Assembly (NCBI GenBank): GCA_903939115.1
Contig: CAJAFV010000078.1
Coordinates: 1 to 64,000, forward strand
Reading direction: 5' to 3'
DNA from: an uncultured Geobacteraceae bacterium
GTDB taxonomy: Bacteria > Desulfobacterota > Desulfuromonadia > Geobacterales > Pseudopelobacteraceae
Length of the DNA stretch: 64,000 nt
Shown here: piece after piece, positions 19,113-29,655 of the stretch
Layout of the letters: every line of letters begins with the position of its first letter
How positions within the stretch are numbered: the stretch's first letter is position 1
Notes under the pieces: generated by a model
Database searches by the model: none
Told to the model about the DNA's origin: nothing
The model's input: only the letters and a program-made list of their open reading frames with translations
Position numbers and translations under genes: made by a program

Positions 19113-19607
19113 ATGAACAACAACGACGTATTACGCAGATTACGCTATGCGCTGGATATCAGCAACCCGGTTATGATAGAGATTTTTCAGATATCAGGCT
19201 GTACTCTTGAGCAACCTACCTTGATAAAACTTCTTAAAAAAGAAGAGGAGGAAGAGTTTATCTCCTGCAGTAATCCACTGCTTTCATTTTTCCTTGATGG
19301 CCTGATTATTCATAAAAGAGGCCGGAAGGACTCCGCAGAAACTGAGGCACCGAAACCGGATGCATCTCTCAACAACAATGCTATTTTGAAAAAGCTCCGT
19401 ATAGCGCTTGACCTTAAAGAGGATGATATGCTGGCATTGATGAAGCTGGCAGGCGTTACTATTTCAAAATCAGAACTGAGCGCCCTCTTTAGAACCAAAG
19501 GGCACAAGCATTACAAGGAGTGCGGCGACCAGTTCTTGAGGAACTTTTTGCAGGGATTGACGATTCGGAACAGAAAGGTCACTGCTGAGCAAATTTCTGG
19601 AGAATAA
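19113..19607 (+). CDS. DUF1456 family protein (YehS-like)
   Basis: 164 residues made of two tandem repeats of the DUF1456 helical unit: NNDVLRRLRYALDIS near residue 2 and NNAILKKLRIALDLK near residue 88, each followed by a helix ending in a lysine-rich segment and an 'FL.GL' motif. The E. coli member is YehS; no biochemical role is established. It lies 48 bases after the zinc-ribbon gene and the two may be co-transcribed. Confidence 0.88.
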   Translation: MNNNDVLRRLRYALDISNPVMIEIFQISGCTLEQPTLIKLLKKEEEEEFISCSNPLLSFFLDGLIIHKRGRKDSAETEAPKPDASLNNNAILKKLRIALDLKEDDMLALMKLAGVTISKSELSALFRTKGHKHYKECGDQFLRNFLQGLTIRNRKVTAEQISGE

Positions 19608-19628
19608 CGGTCAACAAAGTCATTTTAG

Positions 19629-19658
19629 TTTGACACATCCGGTTATCTATATTATTCT
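19629..19658 (+). promoter_or_regulatory. Candidate sigma-70 promoter for ilvD
   Basis: A perfect -35 box TTGACA (19629-19634) and a -10 box TATTCT (19653-19658) are separated by 18 bases. They lie about 75 bases upstream of the ilvD ATG in the only sizeable gap before the ilv genes. Assignment by consensus only. No leader peptide rich in branched-chain residues was seen in the short leader. Confidence 0.55.
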
Positions 19659-19731
19659 TCACAACCCGTAAATTCTTACCAATCAAGGGTTTAGCGGTAT
19701 CAAACCAATTCTACTCCAAGGATCAATTACT

Positions 19732-21393
19732 ATGCGTAGCGATATGATAAAGAAAGGGCTTGAGCGGACTCCGCATCGTGCCCTGCTGAAAGGGACCGGT
19801 GTTCCTCAAAATCAGATGGATAAGCCGTTTATCGGCGTAGCAACCAGTTTTACCGACCTTATCCCCGGACATGTCGGTATGCGCGATCTGGAACGTTTTA
19901 TTGAAAAAGGCGTGCACTCCGGTGGCGGCTATGCGTTCTTTTTCGGTATTCCGGGCGTCTGCGACGGCATGGCGATGGGGCATAAAGGGATGCACTACTC
20001 CCTCCCGACCCGTGAACTTATCGCTGATATGGTCGAATCGGTTGCAGAGGCGCACCGTCTCGACGGACTGGTACTATTGACCAACTGTGACAAAATCACC
20101 CCCGGCATGCTTATGGCGGCAGCCCGGCTGAACATCCCCTGCATCGTTGTCACCGCCGGACCGATGATGAGCGGCCGTGGCACTGCCGGACGCAAATACT
20201 CTTTTGTCTCTGACACCTTTGAGGCGATGGCCCGCTACAAAGCCGGAGTCATCAACGATAAGGAGCTGCAGGTCTGCGAAGACAACGCCTGCCCCGGCAT
20301 GGGCTCCTGCCAGGGACTCTTTACCGCGAACACGATGGCGATCCTCACGGAAACGATGGGGATGAGTCTGCCGCGCTGCGGCACCGCACTGGCAGTTTCG
20401 GCGCTTAAACGCCGCATCGCCTTCGCCTCCGGCGAAAAGATCGTCGAACTGGTGCATAATGACGTCAAACCGCGCGACATAATGACCCGCAAGGCTTTTG
20501 AAAACGCAATTCGCGTCGATCTTGCTCTCGGCGGTTCTTCCAACACCGTCCTGCATCTCCTTGCGATTGCCCATGAAGCCGGAGTAGAGCTGCCGCTGGA
20601 ACTGTTCGACGAGCTGGGAAAAGATACCCCGCAGATCGCTTCAATGAATCCGGCCGGCGAGCATTTCATGGAAGATCTCGACATTGCCGGCGGCGTCAGC
20701 GGTGTGCTTAAACAACTTGGCAGCAAAATCAATGACACACCCACACTGTTCGGCCTGACTACGCATCAACTGGCCGAAAGCATTCAAAATGTAGACGAGG
20801 AGGTTATCCGCCCGCTTGGGAACCCGATAAAGAAGGAAGGTGGCATTGCTATCCTCTCCGGAAACATCGCTCCCAAAGGGGCCGTCGTCAAGCAGTCAGG
20901 AGTTTCTGAAGCTATGATGAAGTTTGAGGGTGTGGCCCGCTGTTTCGATGCCGAAGAGCTGGCTATGGCAGCGATCATGGAAGGAAAAATCAAGTCCGGC
21001 GATTGCGTAGTCATTCGCTATGAAGGGCCGAAAGGGGGTCCCGGCATGCGCGAAATGTTGGCACCAACCGCCGCTATCATGGGAATGGGGCTCGGAGACA
21101 GTGTCGCTTTGATTACCGATGGCCGTTTCTCGGGGGGCACTCGCGGTCCCTGCATTGGGCATATTTCGCCCGAAGCCGCCCAAGGCGGGCCGATTGCTCT
21201 CGTCAAGGATGGCGACATAATCCGGCTTGATATTCCGAACCGGCGTCTGGAGCTCCTGGTAGACGATGCAACTCTCGCTATCCGCCGGGCTTCCTGGAAG
21301 GCTCCTGAGCCGAAAATAAAGGGTGGCTGGCTTGCACGGTATGCCAAGGTGGTTACATCAGCTCATACCGGAGCTATTACAACAGCAGATTAA
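19732..21393 (+). CDS. ilvD: Dihydroxy-acid dehydratase
   Basis: 553 residues, full length for IlvD. It dehydrates 2,3-dihydroxy-isovalerate and 2,3-dihydroxy-3-methylvalerate to the 2-keto acids in valine/isoleucine synthesis. The iron-sulfur ligating cysteines are visible in [11 protein letters not shown] and in [14 protein letters not shown]. The C-terminal signature GRFSGGTRG is present. First gene of an ilvD-ilvB-ilvN-ilvC run; GGATC-type purines and a candidate promoter precede it. Cytosolic enzyme. Confidence 0.97.
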   Translation: MRSDMIKKGLERTPHRALLKGTGVPQNQMDKPFIGVATSFTDLIPGHVGMRDLERFIEKGVHSGGGYAFFFGIPGVCDGMAMGHKGMHYSLPTRELIADMVESVAEAHRLDGLVLLTNCDKITPGMLMAAARLNIPCIVVTAGPMMSGRGTAGRKYSFVSDTFEAMARYKAGVINDKELQVCEDNACPGMGSCQGLFTANTMAILTETMGMSLPRCGTALAVSALKRRIAFASGEKIVELVHNDVKPRDIMTRKAFENAIRVDLALGGSSNTVLHLLAIAHEAGVELPLELFDELGKDTPQIASMNPAGEHFMEDLDIAGGVSGVLKQLGSKINDTPTLFGLTTHQLAESIQNVDEEVIRPLGNPIKKEGGIAILSGNIAPKGAVVKQSGVSEAMMKFEGVARCFDAEELAMAAIMEGKIKSGDCVVIRYEGPKGGPGMREMLAPTAAIMGMGLGDSVALITDGRFSGGTRGPCIGHISPEAAQGGPIALVKDGDIIRLDIPNRRLELLVDDATLAIRRASWKAPEPKIKGGWLARYAKVVTSAHTGAITTAD

Positions 21394-21460
21394 ACTAAAT
21401 CCAGACCAGTCAGAACAGTCTGAAAACTGAAAACTTACACAAGTTCACATGAGGTTTCCT

Positions 21461-23161
21461 ATGAAAATGAACGGCGCACGAATAATGCTTGAATGTTTGA
21501 AAAAAGAGGGTGTGGATACTATTTTCGGCTACCCCGGCGGTACTGTCATCAATCTGTATGACGCCCTTTTTGATTTTAAAGAAATCCATCACATACTTCC
21601 CCGGCACGAGCAGGCTGGTACTCATGCTGCTGACGGCTATGCCCGGGCAACCGGAAGAGTTGGTGTTGTTATCGCAACATCCGGGCCAGGTGCCACCAAT
21701 ACCGTCACAGGAATAGCCACCGCCTACATGGATTCAATTCCGATGGTTATTATCACCGGTCAGGTCCCTACACCGCTTATCGGAAATGATGCCTTTCAGG
21801 AAGTTGATATTATCGGCATTACCCGCCCCTGCACGAAACACAGCTTTTTGATTCGAGATGTCAAGGATATAGCACTGACGATGAAAAAAGCTTTTTATAT
21901 CGCTCGCAGCGGACGTCCCGGACCTGTTCTGGTGGATTTTCCCAAGGATATTCAGATTGCTCAGAGTGAATTCGATTACCCGGAAACTGTTGAAATACGC
22001 GGCTATAAACCAAATCTTTCCGGACATCCCCGTCAAGTGGAAAAAGCTGTTGCCATGATTCTCGAGTCACATCGTCCGGTCATGTATGTCGGCGGTGGTA
22101 CGGTGCTGAGCGATTCTGCCGAGCCTTTGACGGAATTGGCGCGCACACTGACACTGCCGGTCACGACGACATTAATGGGACTCGGCTCCTTTCCGGAAAG
22201 TGATGAACTTTCACTCGGCATGCTCGGCATGCATGGTTCTTATTGCGCTAATATGGCAATGAGCAACAGCGACCTTATCATTGCCGTCGGGGCACGCTTC
22301 GATGACCGTGTTACCGGTAAACTCTCGACATTTGCTCCACACGCAAAAATAATTCATATCGATGTTGACCCGACATCAATCAAGAAAAATGTGCCGGTTG
22401 ACCTGCCTATAGTTGGTGACGTCAAAGATGTATTGTTAAAGATGATCAAGCAGACTGATAAAAACAAGGAAAAGCTGGCCGGGTTTGTCGCGGCTCTGAC
22501 TCCATGGCATTCTGATATTACCGCCTGGAAGGAAAAGCATCCGCTCGGCTATAAGCAGAGCAGTACAATTATCAAGCCTCAATTCGTCATCCAGAAACTG
22601 CGTGAATTGTCCGATGACGACGCCATTATCTCAACTGATGTCGGCCAGCACCAGATGTGGACGGCACAGTTCTTTCAATTCAACAAGCCACGGACACTGT
22701 TAACCTCCGGTGGTCTTGGCACGATGGGGTATGGTCTGCCGGCAGCAATGGGAGCTCAGGCGGCTTTTCCGAATCGTCAGATTATTTCTATATGCGGAGA
22801 TGGCGGAGTTCAGATGAATATTCAGGAGATGGCAACGCTGGTTCAGAACAGGCTGCCGGTCAAAATTGTCATCCTCAACAACAATTTCCTCGGCATGGTA
22901 CGCCAGTGGCAGGAACTGTTCTTCGACAAGCGCTATTCATCAACCTGTATGGAACTGCCTATCGACTATATCAAGCTTGCCGACGCCTATGGCGCCAAAG
23001 GGTTTCTGGCCACAAAACCGGGTGATGTCGAGTCCGTCATCAAACAGGGCTTCGAGGAGAAGGGACCGGTCATAATGGAATTCATGGTGGCCCGCGAGGA
23101 AAAAGTGCTGCCGATGGTTCCGGCCGGAGCATCGCTGAACGAAATGGTACTAAACGCCTAG
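21461..23161 (+). CDS. ilvB: Acetolactate synthase, large (catalytic) subunit
   Basis: 566 residues. It condenses pyruvate with pyruvate or 2-oxobutyrate, using ThDP, FAD and Mg. The catalytic Glu region (LPRHEQAGTHAADGYAR), the central FAD-binding domain, and the C-terminal ThDP-binding motif (GDGGVQMNIQEM ... NN) are all present. The start at 21461 is chosen because GAGG lies seven bases upstream and the protein then begins MKMNGARI as in relatives; an ATG at 21449 is in frame. The regulatory subunit gene follows after about 95 bases. Confidence 0.97.
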   Translation: MKMNGARIMLECLKKEGVDTIFGYPGGTVINLYDALFDFKEIHHILPRHEQAGTHAADGYARATGRVGVVIATSGPGATNTVTGIATAYMDSIPMVIITGQVPTPLIGNDAFQEVDIIGITRPCTKHSFLIRDVKDIALTMKKAFYIARSGRPGPVLVDFPKDIQIAQSEFDYPETVEIRGYKPNLSGHPRQVEKAVAMILESHRPVMYVGGGTVLSDSAEPLTELARTLTLPVTTTLMGLGSFPESDELSLGMLGMHGSYCANMAMSNSDLIIAVGARFDDRVTGKLSTFAPHAKIIHIDVDPTSIKKNVPVDLPIVGDVKDVLLKMIKQTDKNKEKLAGFVAALTPWHSDITAWKEKHPLGYKQSSTIIKPQFVIQKLRELSDDDAIISTDVGQHQMWTAQFFQFNKPRTLLTSGGLGTMGYGLPAAMGAQAAFPNRQIISICGDGGVQMNIQEMATLVQNRLPVKIVILNNNFLGMVRQWQELFFDKRYSSTCMELPIDYIKLADAYGAKGFLATKPGDVESVIKQGFEEKGPVIMEFMVAREEKVLPMVPAGASLNEMVLNA

Positions 23162-23255
23162 CCCTGATAAACAGGATAAGTGCGCTCACGAAGTTGTTTT
23201 CTGCAAAAATGCTGCAAAAATCAACTTCTAGCTTACTAAAGAGAGGATATAAACC

Positions 23256-23747
23256 ATGCAGCATACAATATCGGTTATCGTTGAAAATGATTTCGGAGTA
23301 CTCTCCCGTGTAGCCACCCTTTTTTCCGGTCGCGGCTTCAATATCGACTCACTGACGGTTGCTCCCACTAATGAAGAAGGACTGTCACGGATGACCATTG
23401 TCACTCGTGGCGATGATCAGATCCTTGAACAGATAAACAAACAGCTCAACAAGCTGATTGATGTACTTAAGGTACTTGATTTTACCGATGGCAGTGCCAT
23501 TGAGCGCGAGCTGGCACTGATAAAAGTCGCTGCCGAAGATGATGCCCGTGCCGAAGTATTGAGAGTCGTCGATATATTCAGAGCCAAGATCATCGATGTC
23601 ACCCCGAAGTCATATACCATCGAAGCGACAGGCAATCCACTCAAGATCGATGGCATACTGGAGCTTCTGCGACCACTCGGCCTTAAAGAGGTCGTACGCA
23701 CAGGCGCGGTTGCTATCGGCAGAGGGGCCAAAGGGTGGAATGGGTAG
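23256..23747 (+). CDS. ilvN: Acetolactate synthase, small (regulatory) subunit
   Basis: 163 residues, the normal length for IlvH/IlvN. The N-terminal ACT domain is clear (ISVIVENDFGVLSRVATLFSGRGFNIDSLTV), followed by the C-terminal small-subunit domain. ACT domains of this subunit bind valine and give feedback inhibition. GAGAGGATAT precedes the ATG. It lies between ilvB and ilvC, as expected for one operon. Confidence 0.96.
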   Translation: MQHTISVIVENDFGVLSRVATLFSGRGFNIDSLTVAPTNEEGLSRMTIVTRGDDQILEQINKQLNKLIDVLKVLDFTDGSAIERELALIKVAAEDDARAEVLRVVDIFRAKIIDVTPKSYTIEATGNPLKIDGILELLRPLGLKEVVRTGAVAIGRGAKGWNG

Positions 23748-23762
23748 ATGGAGAAACGTTGA

Positions 23763-24866
<1,104 letters not shown>

Positions 24867-24884
24867 TTCTATAACGCGTATAAT

Positions 24885-24915
24885 GACACCCCTCTTCCGC
24901 CCGGAGAGGGGTGTC
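24885..24915 (+). terminator. Stem-loop after ilvC
   Basis: A perfect 11-bp inverted repeat, GACACCCCTCT (24885-24895) with AGAGGGGTGTC (24905-24915), has a nine-base loop. It sits between ilvC and psd. No T-run follows (GTCGCTTTAAGG), so it may slow rather than fully stop transcription, or protect the ilv mRNA 3' end. Confidence 0.6.
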
Positions 24916-24934
24916 GTCGCTTTAAGGCTGGTAC

Positions 24935-25594
24935 ATGAACAACTCATCTCTATTCGCCCGCGAAGGGTATCCATTTATTGCGTATGCCGTAGGTTTGACC
25001 ACTTTACTGACTGTAGCTGCATGGAGACTCTGCTCGACAGTTTTGTTTATTCCTGCAGGAATATCCTTCCTTCTCGCACTATTTGTCCTCTATTTTTTTC
25101 GTAATCCGGAACGTACGACACCATCAGACACCACTGCAGTCATTGCTCCGGCTGATGGAGTTGTCATTGTCGCTGAACGGGTTCCGGAAACACCACTTGG
25201 CGTAGAAGCGATGAAAATCAGTATTTTCATGTCTGTATTCAGCGTTCATGTCAACCGTGTACCATTTGACGGCACGGTTGTTGACACGTTTCATCATCAT
25301 GGGAAGTTTTTTGATGCCCGGGACGGCCGTGCCTCCTGTGAAAACGAGCGCAACGGCATTGTACTGGAGATTGCCGGCGGTATTCGGATCGCGTTCGTAC
25401 AGATAGCCGGTCTGGTGGCACGCCGCATTATCAGTTACCCGCTCGTCGGAGATATCCTGGTGCGTGGCGAACGCTACGGCCTGATTCGCTTCGGATCGCG
25501 AGTCGATGTGTATCTGCCGGTTAACGTCGTACCTCTGGTAAAACTGGGTGATAAAACAGTGGCGGGAGAAACCATATTGGCAAAAATGTGCTGA
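24935..25594 (+). CDS. psd: Phosphatidylserine decarboxylase, short form
   Basis: 219 residues, the size of the short archaeal/delta-type PSD proenzyme. N-terminal hydrophobic helices (about 10-55) anchor it in the membrane. The self-cleavage site that forms the pyruvoyl group is the GSR in RFGSRVDVYLP (near residue 190). Other family motifs: APADGVV, FMSVFSVHVNR and GxxFxARD. It converts phosphatidylserine to phosphatidylethanolamine and is followed directly by pssA, which makes its substrate. Confidence 0.95.
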   Translation: MNNSSLFAREGYPFIAYAVGLTTLLTVAAWRLCSTVLFIPAGISFLLALFVLYFFRNPERTTPSDTTAVIAPADGVVIVAERVPETPLGVEAMKISIFMSVFSVHVNRVPFDGTVVDTFHHHGKFFDARDGRASCENERNGIVLEIAGGIRIAFVQIAGLVARRIISYPLVGDILVRGERYGLIRFGSRVDVYLPVNVVPLVKLGDKTVAGETILAKMC

Positions 25595-25610
25595 TCAAGG
25601 AATCGATATC

Positions 25611-26417
25611 ATGAGCGTTGAAGCACCGGATGCAGTGACCGACCACAAAGAAAATATAAAGCGGGGCATTTACATACTCCCCAACCTGATTACAGCCAGT
25701 AGCCTTTTTGCCGGTTTTTACAGCATGGTTTCCACCTTGAACGGCAACTACAAAACTGCCGCTATATGGATTTTCATCTCGGCAATATGCGACGGGCTCG
25801 ATGGTAAAGTTGCCCGTATGACCGGTACTACCAGCAAGTTTGGAGTCGAGTTTGATTCTCTTGCCGACCTGGTCGCCTTTGGCGTTACCCCGGCATTTCT
25901 CATGTATGCCTGGGCTCTCAAGCCTTTTGGCAGACTTGGCTGGGTCGCTGCTTTTCTGTTTCTTGTCTGTGCCGCATTACGGCTTGCCCGTTTCAACGTG
26001 CAGGTCGATACCGTTGAAAGCAAGCGTTTTGTCGGACTCCCTACTCCGGCGTCTGCGTGTATGGTTGCCGCTACCGTACTGCTGTTTTATAATTTCAACT
26101 GGCCAAGCTCTTATAAGAAGCTCGCCATACTGGCGCTTATCTATCTGCTCGCATTTTTGAATGTTTCAAACTTCAAATATAATTCATTCAAAGATCCCGC
26201 TTTAATAAAACGTCAACCATTCGGTTTTTTGCTGTTTGCAGTTGTGTTGTTGATTGTGGTGGCGGCCGAACCGGTAGTCATGACATTCAGTGTGTTGTTG
26301 CTCTATATTCTCTCTGGTCCAATCGATTATGTTATTTCCTGGCCAAGACGGCACAGATTAGAGAAAGCGGTACACAAACGGCGAGAGGCTATGAACAGGG
26401 AAGGTGGCGCTTTTTAA
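25611..26417 (+). CDS. pssA: CDP-diacylglycerol-serine O-phosphatidyltransferase
   Basis: 268 residues, multi-pass membrane protein. The CDP-alcohol phosphotransferase signature D-G-(x)2-A-R-(x)8-G-(x)3-D-(x)3-D reads as DGLDGKVARMTGTTSKFG, followed by EFDSLAD. It makes phosphatidylserine from CDP-diacylglycerol and serine. Start at ATG 25611, 16 bases after psd, with AAGGAATCG upstream. Its end overlaps the tail of the convergent phosphoesterase gene by four bases. Confidence 0.95.
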   Translation: MSVEAPDAVTDHKENIKRGIYILPNLITASSLFAGFYSMVSTLNGNYKTAAIWIFISAICDGLDGKVARMTGTTSKFGVEFDSLADLVAFGVTPAFLMYAWALKPFGRLGWVAAFLFLVCAALRLARFNVQVDTVESKRFVGLPTPASACMVAATVLLFYNFNWPSSYKKLAILALIYLLAFLNVSNFKYNSFKDPALIKRQPFGFLLFAVVLLIVVAAEPVVMTFSVLLLYILSGPIDYVISWPRRHRLEKAVHKRREAMNREGGAF

Positions 26418-26884
26418 GCAATATCAAAATGCTGGACGGTTATACCTTCCGGCAGGAGATTCATTACGGCATAACTGCGATGGTGTCCATAATTTGCAAG
26501 TGTTCCGGGGTTAACCAACAGCAGACCTGAATGTTTTTCAAGCACCGCTTGGTGAGTATGGCCGAAAAGAACTGCGTTAACCCCGATTTCTTCCGCTCTC
26601 TGCCGTAACCTGACTAGACCGGACTTTACCTGATAGGCATCTCCGTGGGTTAACAGTATCCGCTTTCCTTCACACTCCCACACAAGTTCTCGCGGGGCAT
26701 GTGCATCCATGTCGCAGTTTCCGGCAACATTTATGACCGGGACATCGAGCGCTTCACACAGCAGGTCTGCATCGGCGCAGCCGTCTCCCAGATGTATGAT
26801 TGCATCAACCGGTTCTGAAAAGGAATGTGCTGTCAAGGCGCGATTCACGTCACCATGTGTATCAGAAATAACGAGGACTCTCAT
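26414..26884 (-). CDS. YfcE/MJ0936-family metallophosphoesterase
   Basis: 156 residues. The calcineurin-like metal-binding motifs are complete: SDTHGD (near residue 7), HLGDG, GNCD, LTHGD and GHTHQ. The family hydrolyses phosphodiesters in vitro; the cellular substrate is not settled. Start at ATG 26884, at the first strand (MRVLVISD), preferred over an upstream in-frame ATG. It is transcribed opposite to its neighbours, convergent with pssA and divergent from sppA. Confidence 0.92.
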   Translation of the reverse strand: MRVLVISDTHGDVNRALTAHSFSEPVDAIIHLGDGCADADLLCEALDVPVINVAGNCDMDAHAPRELVWECEGKRILLTHGDAYQVKSGLVRLRQRAEEIGVNAVLFGHTHQAVLEKHSGLLLVNPGTLANYGHHRSYAVMNLLPEGITVQHFDIA

Positions 26885-26944
26885 GGCCGAACTGTAGCAG
26901 ATGTCCATCTTTCTCCAAAGAAAATAGTTTAGCAAGGTGCCCGC

Positions 26945-27820
26945 ATGTCAAAAAAAATAATCATTATTGCCGCAGCCATAACTCTTTCGCTTTCTATTCT
27001 TTTCGCGTTTTCAGTGATGATTGCTTCAAAAATTGTCGGTTCCGATGGCACTACGAGTAAAGAAGGGGTCGGCCTGATTGAGGTCAAAGGTATGATTTTA
27101 GACTCCAAGGAAACGATCCGACAGTTGAAGTATTTCCTTAAACAGGATTCTGTCAAGGCCGTTGTGCTGAGAGTCGATTCTCCTGGCGGAATTGTGGCCC
27201 CTTCGCAGGAAATATATGCCGAAGTCAAAAAGTTCGCCGCGAAAAAGAAGATTATTGTCTCCATGGGGAGCCTTGCCGCTTCCGGCGGCTACTACATCTC
27301 AGCACCATCAACCATGATTTATGCAAACCCGGGCACGATTACTGCCAGTATCGGAGTCATCCTCAAGCTATCCAACATTGAAACGCTGATGGATAAAATC
27401 GGCATAAAGTCTCATACCCTGAAAACCGGTAAGTACAAAGATTCCGGTTCGCCGCTGCGGGAGTTTACCGCAGAGGATCGTGCCATGCTGCAGGCGGTGA
27501 TCGACAATACCCATGAGCAGTTTATCAAGGCTGTTGCAGAAGGCCGTAAGCTGCCGGTTGAAGATGTGCGTAAGATCGCTGACGGAAGGATATTGTCCGG
27601 GGAACAGGCGCTGGGATACAAACTGGTTGATCGTCTGGGAACCCTGCAGGATGCCATTGAAGAGGCTGGCAGAGTGGCCGGAATTTCTGGCGATCCTGAA
27701 CTGCTGCTGCCGCCGAAGAAAAAAATTAATTACCTGGATCTGCTCGCAGATGGGGCTGAGGAGACGTTCCACGGGCCGCTGGGGCGGGCGGCAAGCGGCA
27801 TGAAAATGCTGTACGAGTAG
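26945..27820 (+). CDS. sppA: Signal peptide peptidase SppA (S49 serine protease)
   Basis: 291 residues, the length of the short single-domain SppA. An N-terminal membrane helix (about 4-28) is followed by an S49 protease domain. The nucleophile Ser lies in LAASGGYYI and the catalytic Lys in KTGKYKDSG; VDSPGG is also typical. It cleaves remnant signal peptides in the membrane. Monocistronic, ended by a bidirectional hairpin. Confidence 0.94.
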   Translation: MSKKIIIIAAAITLSLSILFAFSVMIASKIVGSDGTTSKEGVGLIEVKGMILDSKETIRQLKYFLKQDSVKAVVLRVDSPGGIVAPSQEIYAEVKKFAAKKKIIVSMGSLAASGGYYISAPSTMIYANPGTITASIGVILKLSNIETLMDKIGIKSHTLKTGKYKDSGSPLREFTAEDRAMLQAVIDNTHEQFIKAVAEGRKLPVEDVRKIADGRILSGEQALGYKLVDRLGTLQDAIEEAGRVAGISGDPELLLPPKKKINYLDLLADGAEETFHGPLGRAASGMKMLYE

Positions 27821-27843
27821 GGGCGCAGAGCGTACGCCCCTAC
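27817..27843. terminator. Convergent hairpin between sppA and DAHP synthase gene
   Basis: A perfect 9-bp inverted repeat, GTAGGGGCG (27817-27825) with CGCCCCTAC (27835-27843), overlaps the sppA stop and lies 13 bases from the stop of the opposite gene. It is placed to end both transcripts. No long T-run is present. GTAGGGGCG-type palindromes are common dispersed repeats in many genomes, so this may also be a repeat element used as a terminator. Confidence 0.6.
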
Positions 27844-27856
27844 AGGAGTATGTGGG

Positions 27857-28909
27857 TTATTTCCCCTGTTTCAACTTGGCATGAGCATTGAGCAGAATTT
27901 CTTCCGTCTTTGACCAGTCGATACAGGCATCCGTTATTGAGACACCGTATTTAAGCTGTGTTATGTCAGCCGGAATTTTCTGGCTGCCGGCTTTGAGGTT
28001 ACTTTCTATCATGACACCCGAGATTGAATTATTGCCGGCCAGTATCTGGTCAACAACGCACTCCAGGACTTCAGGCTGCTTCTGATAATCCTTGCTCGAG
28101 TTTCCATGACTGCAATCGACCATAATGGTCGAAAGGAGACCGTTCTTGGCAAGCTGTTCTTCCGTATGGATAATATCTTCATGGTGATAGTTGACTTTTT
28201 TTGATCCGCCCCGCAGCACAAGATGCACATCTGGATTGCCGATGGTCTGAATGATAGAAGTCCGCCCCTCACGGTTGATACCGAGAAAGCTGTGCGGATG
28301 CTGTGCCGCCTTCATGGCATCAATGGCGATCTGCAGATTGCCGTCTGTGCCGTTTTTAAAGCCGACCGGAAATGAAAGACCGCTGGACATTTCACGATGG
28401 GTTTGGGATTCGGTAGTGCGTGCTCCGATAGCGCCCCAGCTGATAAGGTCAGCCACATATTCAGGGGTGATCGGGTCGAGCATTTCGTTGGCGACCGGCA
28501 CACCAAGTGCTGTCATGTGGCTGAGCAGTCCGCGGGCAATGCCAAGCCCCTTGGAAATGAGGTGGGTGCCATTCATGTCCGGATCATTGATCAACCCTTT
28601 CCAACCGACAGTAGTACGTGGTTTTTCAAAATAAACCCGCATGATCAGAAGAAGCTGGTCATCAACTTTACGAGAGAGCTCTGCCAGTTTTCCGGCATAT
28701 TCGATGGCAGCGTCAGTGTCGTGAATCGAGCAGGGACCAACGACCACCATCAATCGTCTGTCCCTGCGATGCAGGATCTCTTTAATCTGCTCTCTGCTTC
28801 TGCTGACAAAAGCACGGTCTTTTTCTGACAATGGGAAAACCTGGCGCAGATCGGCAGGTGCTATTATTGGAGTAATACCGGTAATTTTCAGATTATTGGT
28901 CTTTATCAC
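27857..28909 (-). CDS. 3-deoxy-7-phosphoheptulonate synthase, class I (AroG/AroF/AroH type)
   Basis: 350 residues, full length. It condenses phosphoenolpyruvate and erythrose 4-phosphate, the first step of the shikimate pathway. Family motifs: VVGPCSIHD, KPRTTVGWKGLINDPDM, GARTTESQTHR, KNGTDG, LRGG and DCSHGNSSKD. The N-terminal extension typical of the feedback-sensitive AroG class is present. Which aromatic amino acid controls it cannot be told from this alone. A good promoter stands just upstream; the gene is alone on its strand. Confidence 0.95.
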   Translation of the reverse strand: MIKTNNLKITGITPIIAPADLRQVFPLSEKDRAFVSRSREQIKEILHRRDRRLMVVVGPCSIHDTDAAIEYAGKLAELSRKVDDQLLLIMRVYFEKPRTTVGWKGLINDPDMNGTHLISKGLGIARGLLSHMTALGVPVANEMLDPITPEYVADLISWGAIGARTTESQTHREMSSGLSFPVGFKNGTDGNLQIAIDAMKAAQHPHSFLGINREGRTSIIQTIGNPDVHLVLRGGSKKVNYHHEDIIHTEEQLAKNGLLSTIMVDCSHGNSSKDYQKQPEVLECVVDQILAGNNSISGVMIESNLKAGSQKIPADITQLKYGVSITDACIDWSKTEEILLNAHAKLKQGK

Positions 28910-28940
28910 GTGACACGTCTCCCTTTATGTTGATGGTGGT

Positions 28941-28970
28941 GTTATAGTTGTTTACGGGTCGCGTTGTCAA
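28941..28970 (-). promoter_or_regulatory. Candidate sigma-70 promoter of the DAHP synthase gene
   Basis: On the minus strand a perfect TTGACA (28965-28970) and TATAAC (28941-28946) are separated by 18 bases, 31 bases or more upstream of the start codon at 28909. No operator for a TyrR/TrpR-like regulator was recognised. Confidence 0.65.
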
Positions 28971-29042
28971 TGCTTCTCTGCATTAATTGCCCACTAAATC
29001 AGCATGTTATTTATTATGAAATAATTGTTTACGGGGGTATCG

Positions 29043-29585
29043 ATGAAACGCGCCGTATTTTTGGACCGCGATGGCACCATTAACATCGAAAAAGAATATC
29101 TTTATCAGATCGCTGATTTTGAATTCATTCCGGGAGCTGTTGAAGCGATTAAAATTCTCAACCAGGCTGGAATCATAGTAGTTGTTGTAACAAATCAGTC
29201 CGGTGTTGCGCGCGGCTATTATACCGAAGAGGATGTAGAAATTCTACATCGCCACATTGCCCACGAGCTGGAGCGGTCCGGGGCTCACGTTGACGCTTGG
29301 CTTTTCTGCCCCCATCACCCCTCCGGACGCGGCAGCTATGCCCTGCCGTGTGATTGTCGCAAACCACTGCCTGGCATGCTCAAAGACGCCTCCCGCAGTC
29401 ATGATATCGACCTGCAGAATTCGACCATGATTGGCGACAAGCGGGCCGACATAGAAGCTGGCCTGGCCGCCGGCTGCCGGACAATTCTGGTTCGAACCGG
29501 TTATGGATCAGAAGAAGAACCGACTGTCGGCCCTCAAACAACCGTATGTGATGACCTGCTCTCAGCGGTTAAATGCGTAGTGTAA
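29043..29585 (+). CDS. gmhB: D-glycero-beta-D-manno-heptose 1,7-bisphosphate 7-phosphatase
   Basis: 180 residues of the HAD IIIA class. The catalytic Asp pair is in FLDRDGTI; the zinc loop with three Cys and one His is CPHHP ... CDCRKP, and the last motif is GDKRADIEAG. The zinc loop distinguishes GmhB from plain HAD enzymes (the histidinol-phosphatase half of HisB is similar). It acts in the synthesis of ADP-heptose for lipopolysaccharide inner core. The ATG at 29043 is preferred over a TTG six codons upstream. Confidence 0.9.
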   Translation: MKRAVFLDRDGTINIEKEYLYQIADFEFIPGAVEAIKILNQAGIIVVVVTNQSGVARGYYTEEDVEILHRHIAHELERSGAHVDAWLFCPHHPSGRGSYALPCDCRKPLPGMLKDASRSHDIDLQNSTMIGDKRADIEAGLAAGCRTILVRTGYGSEEEPTVGPQTTVCDDLLSAVKCVV

Positions 29586-29591
29586 TCACAT

Positions 29592-29620
29592 TTGACACCC
29601 TCAGGGTAACATGCTACCTA
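29592..29620 (+). promoter_or_regulatory. Candidate promoter for rfbA
   Basis: TTGACA (29592-29597) and TACCTA (29615-29620) are 17 bases apart, about 35 bases before the rfbA start, in the 70-base gap after gmhB. The -10 match is partial. Confidence 0.4.
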
Positions 29621-29655
29621 AGTCAGTTATAAAATAACGTGCGAGGTTACTAATT